This document shows positions 25,733 through 38,443 of a stretch of DNA of 64,000 bases, in pieces; position 1 is the first letter of the stretch, and the number at the start of each line of letters is the position of its first letter. Origin of the DNA: Myxococcota bacterium (lineage in GTDB: Bacteria > Myxococcota_A > Polyangia > Palsa-1104 > JAEUJZ01). A program made the position numbers and the translations under genes. The notes beneath the pieces are model-generated. The model saw nothing but the letters and a program-made list of their open reading frames with translations. It was not told the DNA's origin and did not search any database. The stretch spans positions 124,001-188,000 of the forward strand of contig JANWXW010000061.1 of assembly GCA_025057315.1 (NCBI GenBank), given 5' to 3'.

Positions 25733-26607
25733 TGCGTGTAGCTTTGCTCCTTGTGCTCCTGAGCGCCACGGCCTGGGCGCAGGCAGGCCCCGCGCAGCAG
25801 CGCCTGGACCCCCCCGTGCCGACGGCCCCCCCGCCGCTGGTCCCAGCCCCACCTATGGCGGGCGGGACGCTGTCCCCTGCGGAGCAGCCCCCAGCCCCTC
25901 CGGTACCACCCGCGGGGCCAGCGGCTGTATCGGCGCCGGCCGAGCCGTCACCTGCTGCGTCCGATCCGGCCATCACTCCGTTGGCCCAGGAAGCTCGCCA
26001 CCCGGGCCATGAGCAGACCCACCACGGCTCGGTCATCGAAAACTGGTGGAGCTGGGACTATGGCCCGGGCAAGAGCCACCGCCATCCCCCCTTTGGCTTC
26101 GCCATCCTGAACTTTCTGATCTATCTATATGTGCTCAAGCGGCTGGCCTGGGGGAGCTTTCGCGCCTTCATGGCCAATCGCCACCACAGCGTGCGTCGGG
26201 CCCTGGAGGAAGCGGCGGCGCTGCGCAGCAAGGCCGAGGCGCAGCTGCAACGATACCAGGAGCGCCTGCGCGGCCTGGAGGCCGAGCTGGAGGCCATCAC
26301 AGAAGGGGTTCGAAAGGAGGCCGAAGCGGAGCGGGCCCGCATCGTGGCTGCAGCCCAGGCGCAGGCGGCGGCCATCCAGAAGGAGGCTGAGGCGCAGGTG
26401 CAGGCCGAGATCGAACGGGCGCGAGCGGAGCTGCACCGGCAGGTGGCCCTAGCAGCCGTCGCGGCGGCCGAGGCTCTTGTGCGGGGCCAGATGCAAGATG
26501 CAGACCACAAGCGGCTGGTCGAGGAGTATGTGGCCCACCTAGAGGGGCTGGCGGGGCTGACCCCGCGGACCGTGCCGACCGTGCCGCCCCGAGGAGGCCG
26601 CTCGTGA
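25732..26607 (+). CDS. atpF: ATP synthase F0 subunit b with a signal-peptide-like and proline-rich N-terminal extension
   Basis: The 291-residue protein ends in a normal b subunit: a transmembrane helix (about residues 120-139, FAILNFLIYLYVLK) and a long coiled coil. About 115 extra residues precede it. These are a signal-peptide-like segment (1-17, ending Ala-Gln) and a Pro/Ala-rich stretch (about 20-80), then a His-rich segment before the helix. Usual b subunits are about 160 residues. An exported N-terminus would place the Pro-rich region in the periplasm (inference). It overlaps its neighbours by one base on the left and by TGATG on the right. Confidence 0.86.
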   Translation: MRVALLLVLLSATAWAQAGPAQQRLDPPVPTAPPPLVPAPPMAGGTLSPAEQPPAPPVPPAGPAAVSAPAEPSPAASDPAITPLAQEARHPGHEQTHHGSVIENWWSWDYGPGKSHRHPPFGFAILNFLIYLYVLKRLAWGSFRAFMANRHHSVRRALEEAAALRSKAEAQLQRYQERLRGLEAELEAITEGVRKEAEAERARIVAAAQAQAAAIQKEAEAQVQAEIERARAELHRQVALAAVAAAEALVRGQMQDADHKRLVEEYVAHLEGLAGLTPRTVPTVPPRGGRS

Positions 26608-27143
26608 TGGGCTCGCTAGCGCGACGGTATGCCAGGGCCCTGATGGCCATTGGCATCGAGGCTCGATCGTACGAGGCGCTGGGGCGTGAAGTGGAGCGTC
26701 TGGCGCGTGCTTACAGCGAGCACGCCGAGCTACGAGAGGCGCTGCGGAACCCCCTCTTTCCGCTCAGCCAGCGCAAGAGGGTTCTGGAGGAAGTGTGCCG
26801 CCGCCTGGCGGTGTCGCGCACCGTGCTTCACCTGGCGCTGTTGCTGCTGGAGCGCGGGCGCATCGACTTTCTGCCAGACATCGCGCGCAAGCTGCGCGAG
26901 CTGGTGGATGCCGAGGCGGGGCGGGTGCGGGCGCGGGTCACTGCGGTCCGGCCGCTCGACATCGCCACCGAGGTTCGCATCAAGACCGCGCTGGAGAAGC
27001 TCACGGGCCGGACGGTGGTCCTAGACAAGCGCGAGGACCCATCGATCCTGGGCGGCATTGTGACCCAGATAGGCGACGTGGTCTACGACGGGAGCGTGCT
27101 CACGCGGCTGGCCAGCCTGCGACAGCACATTGTGGGCCAGTGA
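26607..27143 (+). CDS. atpH: ATP synthase F1 subunit delta
   Basis: The 178-residue protein matches delta (OSCP): the N-terminal [10 protein letters not shown] helix and a C-terminal [20 protein letters not shown] block that is characteristic of the family. Delta joins the F1 head to the b/b' stalk. The ATG at 26607 overlaps the b-subunit stop (TGATG) and follows a GAGGAGG site; a GTG three bases earlier is equally open. It precedes atpA by ten bases. Confidence 0.93.
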   Translation: MGSLARRYARALMAIGIEARSYEALGREVERLARAYSEHAELREALRNPLFPLSQRKRVLEEVCRRLAVSRTVLHLALLLLERGRIDFLPDIARKLRELVDAEAGRVRARVTAVRPLDIATEVRIKTALEKLTGRTVVLDKREDPSILGGIVTQIGDVVYDGSVLTRLASLRQHIVGQ

Positions 27144-27153
27144 AGGAACGAAC

Positions 27154-28692
<1,539 letters not shown>

Positions 28693-28693
28693 C

Positions 28694-31052
<2,359 letters not shown>

Positions 31053-31055
31053 ACC

Positions 31056-31442
31056 ATGCTGACCCTGTGCGTGCTCACGCCGAAAGGTCCTGTGCTGGAG
31101 CGGGAGGTGGATGAGGTCACGGCACCCGGGGTCGCTGGTGAGTTCGGCGTGCTGGAGGGGCACGTGCCGTTTCTGTCGGCCAGCCGCACCGGCATGCTGG
31201 TCTGGCGCCGGGGCGGCGAGCGGGGGCGCGTGGTGGTGGCGCCGGGGTTCGTTCAGGTCGATGGCAGGGGCGTGACGGTGCTGGTGGGGCGGGCCGCGCT
31301 GGCGGAGCGGGTGGACCGACAGGAGGCCGAAGCACAGCGGCAGGAGGCAGAGGGACGGCTCAAGAGCGCGCCAGCCGGCAGCCCGGCCGAGCAGCTGGCC
31401 CGGGCGGACTTGGAGTGGGCCGAGGCGCTGCTGTCGGCATAA
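31056..31442 (+). CDS. atpC: ATP synthase F1 subunit epsilon
   Basis: The 128-residue epsilon subunit begins with the N-terminal beta barrel (LTLCVLTPKGPVLE, then GEFGVLEGHVPFL) and ends in two helices with a Glu/Ala/Gln-rich hairpin. Epsilon regulates ATP hydrolysis and joins gamma to the c-ring. It closes the operon. No subunit a or c gene follows or precedes it in this window. Its last 83 bp overlap the convergent hypothetical gene. Confidence 0.95.
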   Translation: MLTLCVLTPKGPVLEREVDEVTAPGVAGEFGVLEGHVPFLSASRTGMLVWRRGGERGRVVVAPGFVQVDGRGVTVLVGRAALAERVDRQEAEAQRQEAEGRLKSAPAGSPAEQLARADLEWAEALLSA

Positions 31443-31800
31443 AGACGCGCAGCCCGCACAGAGCCATCAACTCGGCACCCTGTCCGGGAAAGGCCCTCTG
31501 AAGATAGGGCACGGTGCGCAAGCAGAAGACCTCCAAGGCCGCCTGCAGGGGCAGGCAGGCTGGAACGTCGCCCGCTTGCCATGCGTCACACAGCGCGGTT
31601 AGCAGCTGCAACGCAGCCACACGCTCGGCGCGGCGGAGGCCGGTTCGCATCAGGGCCTGCCGGTGCCGCCGGAGCAGGCGCAACAGCCCTGGAAGCTCGA
31701 CAAGCAATGCCTCTGCTGAGCGTGGCACCCGGCGACGGGCTAGCAGCGTCCCCAACGACAGGAGCTGCGTGCGGACTTCGGTGGCTGTCAGCTGGTGCAC
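31360..31800 (-). CDS. Hypothetical Leu/Arg-rich helical protein
   Basis: A 146-codon frame opens with GTG at 31800, 38 bp after the end of the PEGA-protein gene, and ends 83 bp inside atpC on the opposite strand. The product is rich in Leu, Arg and Ala and predicts as almost all helix (ATEVRTQLLSLG, LLRLLRRHRQALM). No domain is recognisable. It fills an otherwise empty gap and may be the third gene of the lipoprotein/PEGA operon. The overlap with atpC and the lack of a clear ribosome site lower confidence. Confidence 0.45.
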   Translation of the reverse strand: MHQLTATEVRTQLLSLGTLLARRRVPRSAEALLVELPGLLRLLRRHRQALMRTGLRRAERVAALQLLTALCDAWQAGDVPACLPLQAALEVFCLRTVPYLQRAFPGQGAELMALCGLRVFMPTAAPRPTPSPPGPAARPGCRLARS

Positions 31801-31838
31801 ACAGGGAACATCGGCGGCCCGCAGGCAGACTTGAATCG

Positions 31839-32684
31839 CTATCGGACCTCGATCACTGCGGGCACCCGCGTCCTATCCGGCGGTTCACGGCTGAGCGTTG
31901 CGCCCAGCGCCGTTCCTCCGGCCGCTAGGGCCACCCCAGCACCGAGGGCGGCCCACACGTACCAGCGCCTGTACCAGGGTGTGCTCCGAGCCTGCGGGGA
32001 CAGCGACGCGGTCACCTCCACGGTCGTGTTCGGCATGACCAGCAGCGTCGCCTGAAAGGGCAGGTAACCCGCCTTTTCGACAAGCACACGGTAGTGGCCG
32101 GGCGCCAGCACCCGAATGGGGTGGCGCAGCGGGGTCTGCCCCCGGGGGCTGGCGTTCAGGTATACGTGCGCGCCGCTTACGTCGGTGTGGATGCGGATGT
32201 GCCCGTACTGCTTGAACGTTTCCGGCGGATAGAGTTGCTGCAGCCAACCCAGCACCCGTGCCTCGTCTGCCTCCTGATCTGCGGGCATCGAATCCGCCAC
32301 GCGACCGGCCACGCTGCGGCTCGCGACGTCAATGCGCTGCAGGGCCAGGACCACATCGCCGAGCTGGCTGACGGCCAGCAGCAGCACCTCAGCCACGCCA
32401 AGCCGCTGGCCGATCTTGGCCAGACAGTCCGGCTGACCGGCACAGCGGGCCACCTCTGCCTCCAGATGCATCCCGAAACGCCGGCGGCCCTCGCGGGCAT
32501 CGACCACCTGCAGGGACGTGTTGCGTGCCAGGGCTCCCACCACACGATGGGCCAGGTCCTGGGCCTGGGCCACGTCGTTGCGCACCTCCAGGACCACGAC
32601 CGATCGGCTCGCAGGGGGCGGCAGCTCCACCGCCCAGGCGGCGCCGTAGGCCCACAGCACGAGCAACGCCATGCCTCTGCCCAT
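31839..32684 (-). CDS. PEGA-domain secreted protein
   Basis: The 281-residue protein has a signal-peptide-like start, about 140 residues of unknown domain with two Cys in VARCAGQPDCL, then a PEGA domain (about residues 165-235). The PEGA part shows GHIRIHTDVSGAHVYLN, LRHPIRVLAPGHYRVLVEKAGY and the terminal VEVTASL strand. A transmembrane helix near the C-terminus (about 248-268) follows. PEGA domains occur on the surface of many bacteria and are thought to bind other domains. The start at 32684 follows the previous gene's stop by seven bases, so the two are co-transcribed. Confidence 0.75.
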   Translation of the reverse strand: MGRGMALLVLWAYGAAWAVELPPPASRSVVVLEVRNDVAQAQDLAHRVVGALARNTSLQVVDAREGRRRFGMHLEAEVARCAGQPDCLAKIGQRLGVAEVLLLAVSQLGDVVLALQRIDVASRSVAGRVADSMPADQEADEARVLGWLQQLYPPETFKQYGHIRIHTDVSGAHVYLNASPRGQTPLRHPIRVLAPGHYRVLVEKAGYLPFQATLLVMPNTTVEVTASLSPQARSTPWYRRWYVWAALGAGVALAAGGTALGATLSREPPDRTRVPAVIEVR

Positions 32685-32691
32685 CGCGCTG

Positions 32692-34587
32692 TCACTGCCC
32701 GCTGAACAGGGCGCTGGTGCCGGTCGGGATGAAGCCCTCCTGATAGCCCCGCAGCCGGCCGTTTTTGAGCATGCCGCCTTCCGCGTACTGGCACTCGCTG
32801 AAGCAGACACCGACGGCTTTGCGCTCTATCCGCTCCCACAGGACCGAGCTACACGACTGGTTCTGCACCCCGACCATCCAGCCTTGCTCGCGGGCCCCAG
32901 TCTGCAGGTTTACGAGCATCACGTGGTAGGTGTAGCCGAGCCAATCGATGAAACAGAGGTGCTCTCGGCCATTCATGGTGATGCGGTCGAGGAACATGCC
33001 CTCCACCTGGTGCGTGACGCGCGCTGCGATGAGGGCCCGGGTGCGATCCGGCGTGGTCACGATGCGGTAGACCAGCAGGTCCCGCGGGGCGAGCACGATC
33101 TCCACCGAAGCAGGCAGGGGAGTACCTCCGCCCGTGATGGTCACGCGGTAGGGCAAGAGCCAGTCGTCCAGCGGGAAGGGCGACTGCTGGCTCCAGTCGG
33201 CCTGGCCAGGCTCCAGCGTCCGAACCACGCCCCGGGCCTGGACCGTGCCGTCGGGGTCGTCGGAGGTATCATCGCGTCCGATGGCAATGAGGGCCTGCTT
33301 GCCCGCGGCCAGGCTGATGTCCGCACTGCCCGGCGCCGGCAGGGCCCGCACAGGCACGAGGCTGCCGTTCATCCAGCGCTGGAACAGGATCTGTCCGGGC
33401 CGTTTCCCGCTGGGTGCCTTTGTGCAGGGCTGCGCCAAGACCAGCGTTCCATCATTGGTGTAGGCCACGCCCGTGCTGTAGGCGATGGGGACCTGCTCGC
33501 GGAGCTGTCCCGATCTGGGATCATAACGTCGCAGCGTGCCCCGCCGCCCTCCGTCCATCGGGGTACAGGTGTCGCCTCCGGCCATTGGCGGCTGTCCCAG
33601 GACCACGTCCAGCAGACCATCGGGCCCGTAGGCAGCGGCCAGGGGCGCACCGACTGGGGACTGCATGTCGGACCGAATCTCTACGACCAGGGGATCGCCG
33701 TCGCGGCTGACGCGGCTGCGCAGGCCGGGCAGGTCCCTCAGCAGCGTGATACGCCCCACCAAGCCGGTCTGCGGTGGGGATGTCTCGTGGTGCAGAATCG
33801 CCGCCAACTCGTCGCGCGGACTGACCACGACTGCCTGGGCCGGCATCTCTGTGGGCAGCTTGAGGCTCAGGGCTGGCTTGAGCCGCAGCGTCTCGAGCAG
33901 GTGCAGCGTGCCCCCCTCGGTGACCACCAGCACAGAGAGTCCGTCGGATGTCGCTGCAGAAGCCAGTGCCTGACGCATCCCATCCAGGGCCAGGTGGTAG
34001 GCGGACAGCAAGGGCGTGCCGGAATTGGGATCTACAACGCGCAGCAGGTGCTCCTCCCGGAGCGCATCGGCGATGCGGCGCCCTGGCGACAGGGACCGGT
34101 CGGATGGCGGAAACGGCATGGGGGACACCAGGCGGCGTCCACTGCCGAAGAAGAACAGGGGGCGGCGCAACTCAAAGACATACTCGCGCTGCTCGCCGAA
34201 GCGGACCTCCACGTCGCGGGTTACCGCCAGGCCCAGCACTTGCTGCCCGGCTGCCCCCAGGGCCAGAAGCTGCATGTCGCGCGGGTCGCCAACCGGCAAG
34301 GGGCCCAGTTCCACCGTGGGCGCTCCGACTCCTTCGTTGGCAGCGAGCTCAACGCGGTCGAAGCGCGCCCGTGCCAGCACCACGTCGCGGCTGCGCAGTT
34401 CCAGCGAGGTGAGTCGTGGATCCAGCAGGGGCGACAGCACCTTGTCATCGGGCGGAGGGGTCGAGGTCAGACGGAAGCGCACCTGCCCTGGATCCGGAGG
34501 TCCACAGGCGCCCAGCGGGCCGAGCAGGGCCACAGCCATTAGAGCCCAGGCAAAGGGAACTCGTTTGTCCGTAGAACCACGGCACAC
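32692..34587 (-). CDS. Large lipoprotein, beta-propeller-like, unknown function
   Basis: The 631-residue protein has a basic n-region, a hydrophobic leader, and LGAC with the lipidated Cys at residue 28 when started from GTG 34587. ATG at 34539 would leave only 12 residues before the Cys. The body is mostly beta strands with repeated hydrophobic-Gly patterns and periodic ADG/PDG turns, suggesting a beta propeller or beta-sandwich repeats, but I cannot assign a family. It is divergent from the Ser/Thr kinase gene, with 117 bp between the starts, and is followed seven bases later by the PEGA protein. A surface-exposed role is inferred from the lipobox only. Confidence 0.65.
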   Translation of the reverse strand: MCRGSTDKRVPFAWALMAVALLGPLGACGPPDPGQVRFRLTSTPPPDDKVLSPLLDPRLTSLELRSRDVVLARARFDRVELAANEGVGAPTVELGPLPVGDPRDMQLLALGAAGQQVLGLAVTRDVEVRFGEQREYVFELRRPLFFFGSGRRLVSPMPFPPSDRSLSPGRRIADALREEHLLRVVDPNSGTPLLSAYHLALDGMRQALASAATSDGLSVLVVTEGGTLHLLETLRLKPALSLKLPTEMPAQAVVVSPRDELAAILHHETSPPQTGLVGRITLLRDLPGLRSRVSRDGDPLVVEIRSDMQSPVGAPLAAAYGPDGLLDVVLGQPPMAGGDTCTPMDGGRRGTLRRYDPRSGQLREQVPIAYSTGVAYTNDGTLVLAQPCTKAPSGKRPGQILFQRWMNGSLVPVRALPAPGSADISLAAGKQALIAIGRDDTSDDPDGTVQARGVVRTLEPGQADWSQQSPFPLDDWLLPYRVTITGGGTPLPASVEIVLAPRDLLVYRIVTTPDRTRALIAARVTHQVEGMFLDRITMNGREHLCFIDWLGYTYHVMLVNLQTGAREQGWMVGVQNQSCSSVLWERIERKAVGVCFSECQYAEGGMLKNGRLRGYQEGFIPTGTSALFSGQ

Positions 34588-34661
34588 GCCGGGACTGTAC
34601 CAGAGCCTGCCGGGAAAAACCACCTGCCCCGAGCAATCCAGGAAGAAGGGGGCCGGGTGCG

Positions 34662-34691
34662 TTGAAAAAAACCACCACTTCCTCCTACCAT
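34662..34691 (+). promoter_or_regulatory. Possible promoter of the Ser/Thr kinase gene
   Basis: TTGAAA at 34662-34667 and TACCAT at 34686-34691 are 18 bp apart, inside a clearly AT-rich patch of the divergent intergenic region. Transcription from here would begin about 6-8 bases before the ATG at 34705, giving an almost leaderless message; no ribosome site precedes that ATG. Confidence 0.35.
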
Positions 34692-34704
34692 AGAAAATAT
34701 CGCG

Positions 34705-36471
34705 ATGGTTGTTGGAACGCACGCTGTGGGATCCGGTCGCACAGCCGGGGCAGAGACGCCGCCGCGGGCAGAGCTACCCGCGGTCTTTGGCCGCTACTTG
34801 CTGCTCAAGCGCCTCTCGCGCGGTGGGATGGGGGAGATCTTTCTAGCCAAGCTGGGCGAGATCGAAGGCTTCGAAAAGCTGGTCATCATCAAGAAGGTCC
34901 TGCCGAACCTAGTCGAAAATCAGGACTTCATCGCCCGGTTTATCGACGAGGCGCAGGTGGCCATCAAGCTCAATCACGCCAACATTGCGGCGGTCTACGA
35001 GGTGGGGCGAACCAACGGCGAGTACTTCCTGGCCATCGAGTACGTGGAGGGCCGGGACCTGCGCCGGGTCATGCAGGTTTGTCGTGGGCGGGGCCAGCGG
35101 TTGCCGCTGGACCTGTCGCTGTATGTGGTGCGCGAGCTGCTCTCTGGGCTTGCCTATGCCCACCGGCGGACCGACGCGAGGGGCAACCCGCTGTCCGTGG
35201 TGCACTGTGACATTTCGCCGCCCAACGTCATGATCTCGTTCGAGGGAGAGGTCAAGATCATCGACTTTGGCATCGCTCGCAGTGCCCTGCGCACCGCCGG
35301 GTCCAACCCCAACATGGGGTTTGGCAAGTTCGGCTACATGGCTCCCGAGCAGATCCTACGGGGGGGGATCATTGACCGGCGCACTGACATCTACGCTGCT
35401 GGCGTCGTGCTCTACGAGCTGCTCGTCGGAGAGCGACTGTACCAGTTTCCGGAAGGGGCGGACTATCGGCAGATCGCGCGCACCGTGTGCCAGGGGCGGT
35501 TTCTGCCGCCGTCGCAGCGCAATGCCTGCGTGCCCCCGGACCTGGACGGACTGGTCTGCCGGGCTTTGGCGACCCAAAAGGAGGACCGCTACCAGACGGC
35601 AGAGGAGTTCCGCGATGCGCTGCAGCAGAAGCTGTACGCCATGAATCCGACCATCTCTGCGGACTCGCTCGGTCGTCTGATGACCGAGCTGTTCGCCGCT
35701 GAGTGGGAACGGGAGCGGGAGGAACTGGCAGAGATACGCGCTGTGGACGTAGGGGCCTATCAAGAGGAGCTCGCCGGGTCGGCCACCCATACGGTCACGT
35801 ATGCCCGAGCCGCTCTCGCACCTCTGTCCGCCCCACGCCGCGAGCCAAAGCACCGGTTGTCGGCGCCGGCCGCGCCCACCGAGATGGAGGGTCGGGCCTG
35901 TCCGCCCCAGCCTCCGTCGGCGCTTGTTCCACAGGATACCGCCTTGAGCCGGCTGCTCGGCTTCCGTCGGGCAAGAACGCACGTCGTAGCCGCTGGAGCC
36001 GCCGTGCCGCTGCTCTGCGGCATCACCCTGGCCGCCCTGGTGCACCGCCGGGGGGTGGAGAGCCAGCCGCCAGTTCCCCCCCCGCCTCCAGCCGTTCGGC
36101 CGCCGGCTCCGGTGGCTGAAGCCCTACCAGTCGCTCCGCTACCAGCTCCCCTGGGCGAGCCCGACCCAGGGTCGTCCGCGGTGCGACGCCCTGTCGCCCC
36201 GCGGAGCCGGTCCATCCCGCCGTCTCCCTCGGCTTCGCCCAAAACGACCGGCGATTTGCCGCGGCCTGGGCTCACGCCGCAGTCGGTGGAGGCTAGGTTC
36301 CAGCAGGTACGTGCCGAGTATTATGACTTCAAGAGGCACTTTGGTGCGCGGCTGGAGGACCGCTGGCAGCAGATTTTGCAAGAGGCGGCGCTTGGCAAGC
36401 GGGACCACCTGCTCGACGAGATGTTGAGCCAGCTCCGGAAGGAGATGGCCCGCATCCGCAGTGGACAGTAG
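34705..36471 (+). CDS. Ser/Thr protein kinase (PknB-like) with one membrane segment
   Basis: The 588-residue protein has a eukaryotic-type kinase domain (about residues 30-300), a long linker, a transmembrane segment (about 424-446) and a Pro-rich then coiled-coil-like C-terminus. Active-site parts are complete: glycine loop SRGGMGEIF, ATP lysine in VIIKKV, the catalytic Asp169 in HCDISPPNVM (Cys instead of Arg at the second position of HRD), DFG at 187-189 and APE as MAPEQ. It probably autophosphorylates and signals at the membrane. The C-terminal part (about 500-588) is helical and charged. No ribosome site is seen before the ATG; see the promoter entry. Confidence 0.9.
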   Translation: MVVGTHAVGSGRTAGAETPPRAELPAVFGRYLLLKRLSRGGMGEIFLAKLGEIEGFEKLVIIKKVLPNLVENQDFIARFIDEAQVAIKLNHANIAAVYEVGRTNGEYFLAIEYVEGRDLRRVMQVCRGRGQRLPLDLSLYVVRELLSGLAYAHRRTDARGNPLSVVHCDISPPNVMISFEGEVKIIDFGIARSALRTAGSNPNMGFGKFGYMAPEQILRGGIIDRRTDIYAAGVVLYELLVGERLYQFPEGADYRQIARTVCQGRFLPPSQRNACVPPDLDGLVCRALATQKEDRYQTAEEFRDALQQKLYAMNPTISADSLGRLMTELFAAEWEREREELAEIRAVDVGAYQEELAGSATHTVTYARAALAPLSAPRREPKHRLSAPAAPTEMEGRACPPQPPSALVPQDTALSRLLGFRRARTHVVAAGAAVPLLCGITLAALVHRRGVESQPPVPPPPPAVRPPAPVAEALPVAPLPAPLGEPDPGSSAVRRPVAPRSRSIPPSPSASPKTTGDLPRPGLTPQSVEARFQQVRAEYYDFKRHFGARLEDRWQQILQEAALGKRDHLLDEMLSQLRKEMARIRSGQ

Positions 36472-36541
36472 ACGGGTTCTATTGCCGCTTGTCGCCCGGT
36501 GCGCCACAATGGGTGACGCATTCAGAGCGAGGCCTCCGCAC

Positions 36542-36853
36542 ATGCCGTACTTCGAACGCCACGTTTTTGTGTGCACCAACCGCCGCGATCCGAACAATCC
36601 CAAGGGCAGCTGCGCCCAGAAGGGCTCCGAGCTGATCTGCGAGGCATTTAAGAAAGAAATGCATGCCCGCGGCCTCAAGGGACGCATGCGGGCCAACGCC
36701 TCGGGCTGCCTGGATCAGTGTGCGCGCGGACCCTCGGTGGTGGTGTATCCGGAGCAGGTCTGGTACACGGTGGAGCGGGTCGAGGACGTGCACGCGATCA
36801 TCCAGGAGCACCTGCTCGGCGGGCAGCCGGTAGAGCGGCTGCGCATGCGCTGA
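36542..36853 (+). CDS. Thioredoxin-like 2Fe-2S ferredoxin
   Basis: The 103-residue protein is a (2Fe-2S) ferredoxin of the thioredoxin-fold class. The four ligand cysteines are Cys11, Cys24, Cys56 and Cys60 (FVCTN, GSC, and GCLDQC). It ends with the VVVYPEQVWYTVE strand pattern and a short helix. These proteins carry electrons in the cytoplasm; the partner is unknown. I chose the ATG at 36542 because the residues before it are not family-like. It stands alone 70 bp after the kinase gene and 64 bp before the tRNA. Confidence 0.88.
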   Translation: MPYFERHVFVCTNRRDPNNPKGSCAQKGSELICEAFKKEMHARGLKGRMRANASGCLDQCARGPSVVVYPEQVWYTVERVEDVHAIIQEHLLGGQPVERLRMR

Positions 36854-36869
36854 GCCAACGACAACCCCC

Positions 36870-36898
36870 TTGACCCCCAGTCGGCGCTCGCGTAGGGT
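36870..36898 (+). promoter_or_regulatory. Promoter of tRNA-Phe
   Basis: TTGACC at 36870-36875 and TAGGGT at 36893-36898 are separated by exactly 17 bp, about 20 bp upstream of the tRNA 5' end. The -35 matches five of six consensus bases and the -10 is the weaker half. Confidence 0.5.
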
Positions 36899-36917
36899 AC
36901 GTGGGCTTCTCGCGACC

Positions 36918-36990
<73 letters not shown>

Positions 36991-37003
36991 CCGGACGATC
37001 CGG
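36991..37003 (+). terminator. Short GC hairpin just after tRNA-Phe
   Basis: CCGGA-CGA-TCCGG forms a perfect 5-bp stem with a 3-base loop immediately after the tRNA. A GCTTGTATG sequence follows, with only a weak T-rich run, so it may be a terminator or a 3'-processing signal. Confidence 0.35.
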
Positions 37004-37158
37004 GCTTGTATGCGGGCCCTAGGTGGGACTCTCCCCCGCTGTTTGTCTGTTTGTCTTCGGGTGCTCGCTGGCTGTTGCTGTGGGCCATGGTCGCCCCCGG
37101 TGGAGTATAGTGCACGCGTTGCACATCTGCGCTGCATCGGGAGAAAAGGAGCGCCAGC

Positions 37159-38442
37159 ATGGCACGCCGACGAAGAGTGGTCCTATTCGCCGACGGGGGC
37201 TTCCTGGCACACACCACGCGCGCCCTGGAGGTAGGACGGGCCTTGCACCGGGCCTATGACCATGAGGTCATCTTTTGCTGCTCGGGGCCCTACTCCCACC
37301 TCATAAGCGATGCGGGGTTTCCGGTCCGTCCCGTATTCACAGTGGACCGCGAGGAAACCCTTAGGCTGGCCAAGCGTGCGGGCCTGGTCAGCCTCGCATG
37401 GTGGCGCGAGATGGCCGAAAGGTCGGTGGCCTCTGATGTGGCCGCCCTAGAAGCACTTCGGCCCGACGTTGTCGTGGGCGACTTTCGCATGTCCTTGGCG
37501 ACCAGCGCCCGCCAGCTCCGCATCCCCTATGTGGCCATCACCAACGCCGCCTGGACCAGCCGCTATGCCGAGCGCATCCACGTCCCAGAGGGCCATCTGT
37601 CGACCAAGCTGCTGGGCTATCGTCTGGCCGATGCCATCTTTCCAGCGGTCAAGCGGTTTTTGACCTGGTACTGGGCCCGTGGCTTCGACCGGGTCCGACA
37701 GCGAGCGGGGCTGCCACCACTCGGCTCGCTGCACGAACTGGTAGAGGGTGATATTACCCTGCTGGCCGATGTGCCGGAGTACTTCCCCATCTCGGTGTCG
37801 CCGCTGCGCTATCGCTACGTCGGCCCGATCCTGTGGCGCGCCTCGCTGCCACGTCCGCCCTGGCTCCAGCGCCTCGATCGGAGCCGTCCCACGCTCTATT
37901 TCACGATGGGATCCACGGGAGATGCCAGCTTCTTTTCAGAAGCTGTGCGGGTCTTTGGACGGAGTCAATACCAGGTGCTTATCACCACCGGTGGCCTGAA
38001 GGTGACACTGGACGAGCTGCCGGACAACATCTTTGTCGAGGAGTTTGCCGACGGAGATACGCTTATGTCAGTCTCCAACTTGGTTGTCTCCCATGGCGGC
38101 AACGGCACCATCTATCAGGCGCTGTCGCACGGGGTGCCGGTCTTGGGCGTTCCGACGATGTTCGATCAGGAGATCAACCTCCAGCGAGTCGAGGCGCTCG
38201 GCTGCGGACGACGCATGGAGCGACGACACTACAATGCCGAGCGGCTGCGGGAGGCAGTAGAGGCCGTACTGTCCGACGAGAGCTACCGCCGAGCCTGCAT
38301 GCGCATGCAGCGCCGCATCGCCTATCTGGATGGACCCCGGCGCGCAGCCGTGCACATCAACCACCTGCTCTGCAGCGGTCAAGTGGACGACTGTCCGGAC
38401 AACGTCACGCACGCCGTCCGGGCCCTGGCCGGGGAGCCATAG
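37159..38442 (+). CDS. GT1-family glycosyltransferase (MGT-like)
   Basis: The 427-residue protein is a GT-B fold glycosyltransferase of the UGT/macrolide-GT type. It has an acceptor half with an ADGGFLAHTT opening loop. The nucleotide-sugar half carries TMGSTGDASFF and the SHGGNGTIYQALSHGVPVLG block (about 310-330), the UDP-sugar-binding signature, followed by PTMFDQ. Members glycosylate small molecules or lipids. A GAGAAAAGGAGCG site precedes the ATG. It is followed after one base by the E2-like acyltransferase gene, so both probably act on one product. No signal peptide or long helix is seen. Confidence 0.88.
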   Translation: MARRRRVVLFADGGFLAHTTRALEVGRALHRAYDHEVIFCCSGPYSHLISDAGFPVRPVFTVDREETLRLAKRAGLVSLAWWREMAERSVASDVAALEALRPDVVVGDFRMSLATSARQLRIPYVAITNAAWTSRYAERIHVPEGHLSTKLLGYRLADAIFPAVKRFLTWYWARGFDRVRQRAGLPPLGSLHELVEGDITLLADVPEYFPISVSPLRYRYVGPILWRASLPRPPWLQRLDRSRPTLYFTMGSTGDASFFSEAVRVFGRSQYQVLITTGGLKVTLDELPDNIFVEEFADGDTLMSVSNLVVSHGGNGTIYQALSHGVPVLGVPTMFDQEINLQRVEALGCGRRMERRHYNAERLREAVEAVLSDESYRRACMRMQRRIAYLDGPRRAAVHINHLLCSGQVDDCPDNVTHAVRALAGEP

Positions 38443-38443
38443 G

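Noticed and set aside
32671..34542. 623-codon plus-strand frame opposite the large lipoprotein
   Set aside because: It is exactly antisense to the lipoprotein/PEGA pair, lacks a ribosome site and reads as low-quality protein, while the minus-strand frames have a lipobox and a PEGA domain.
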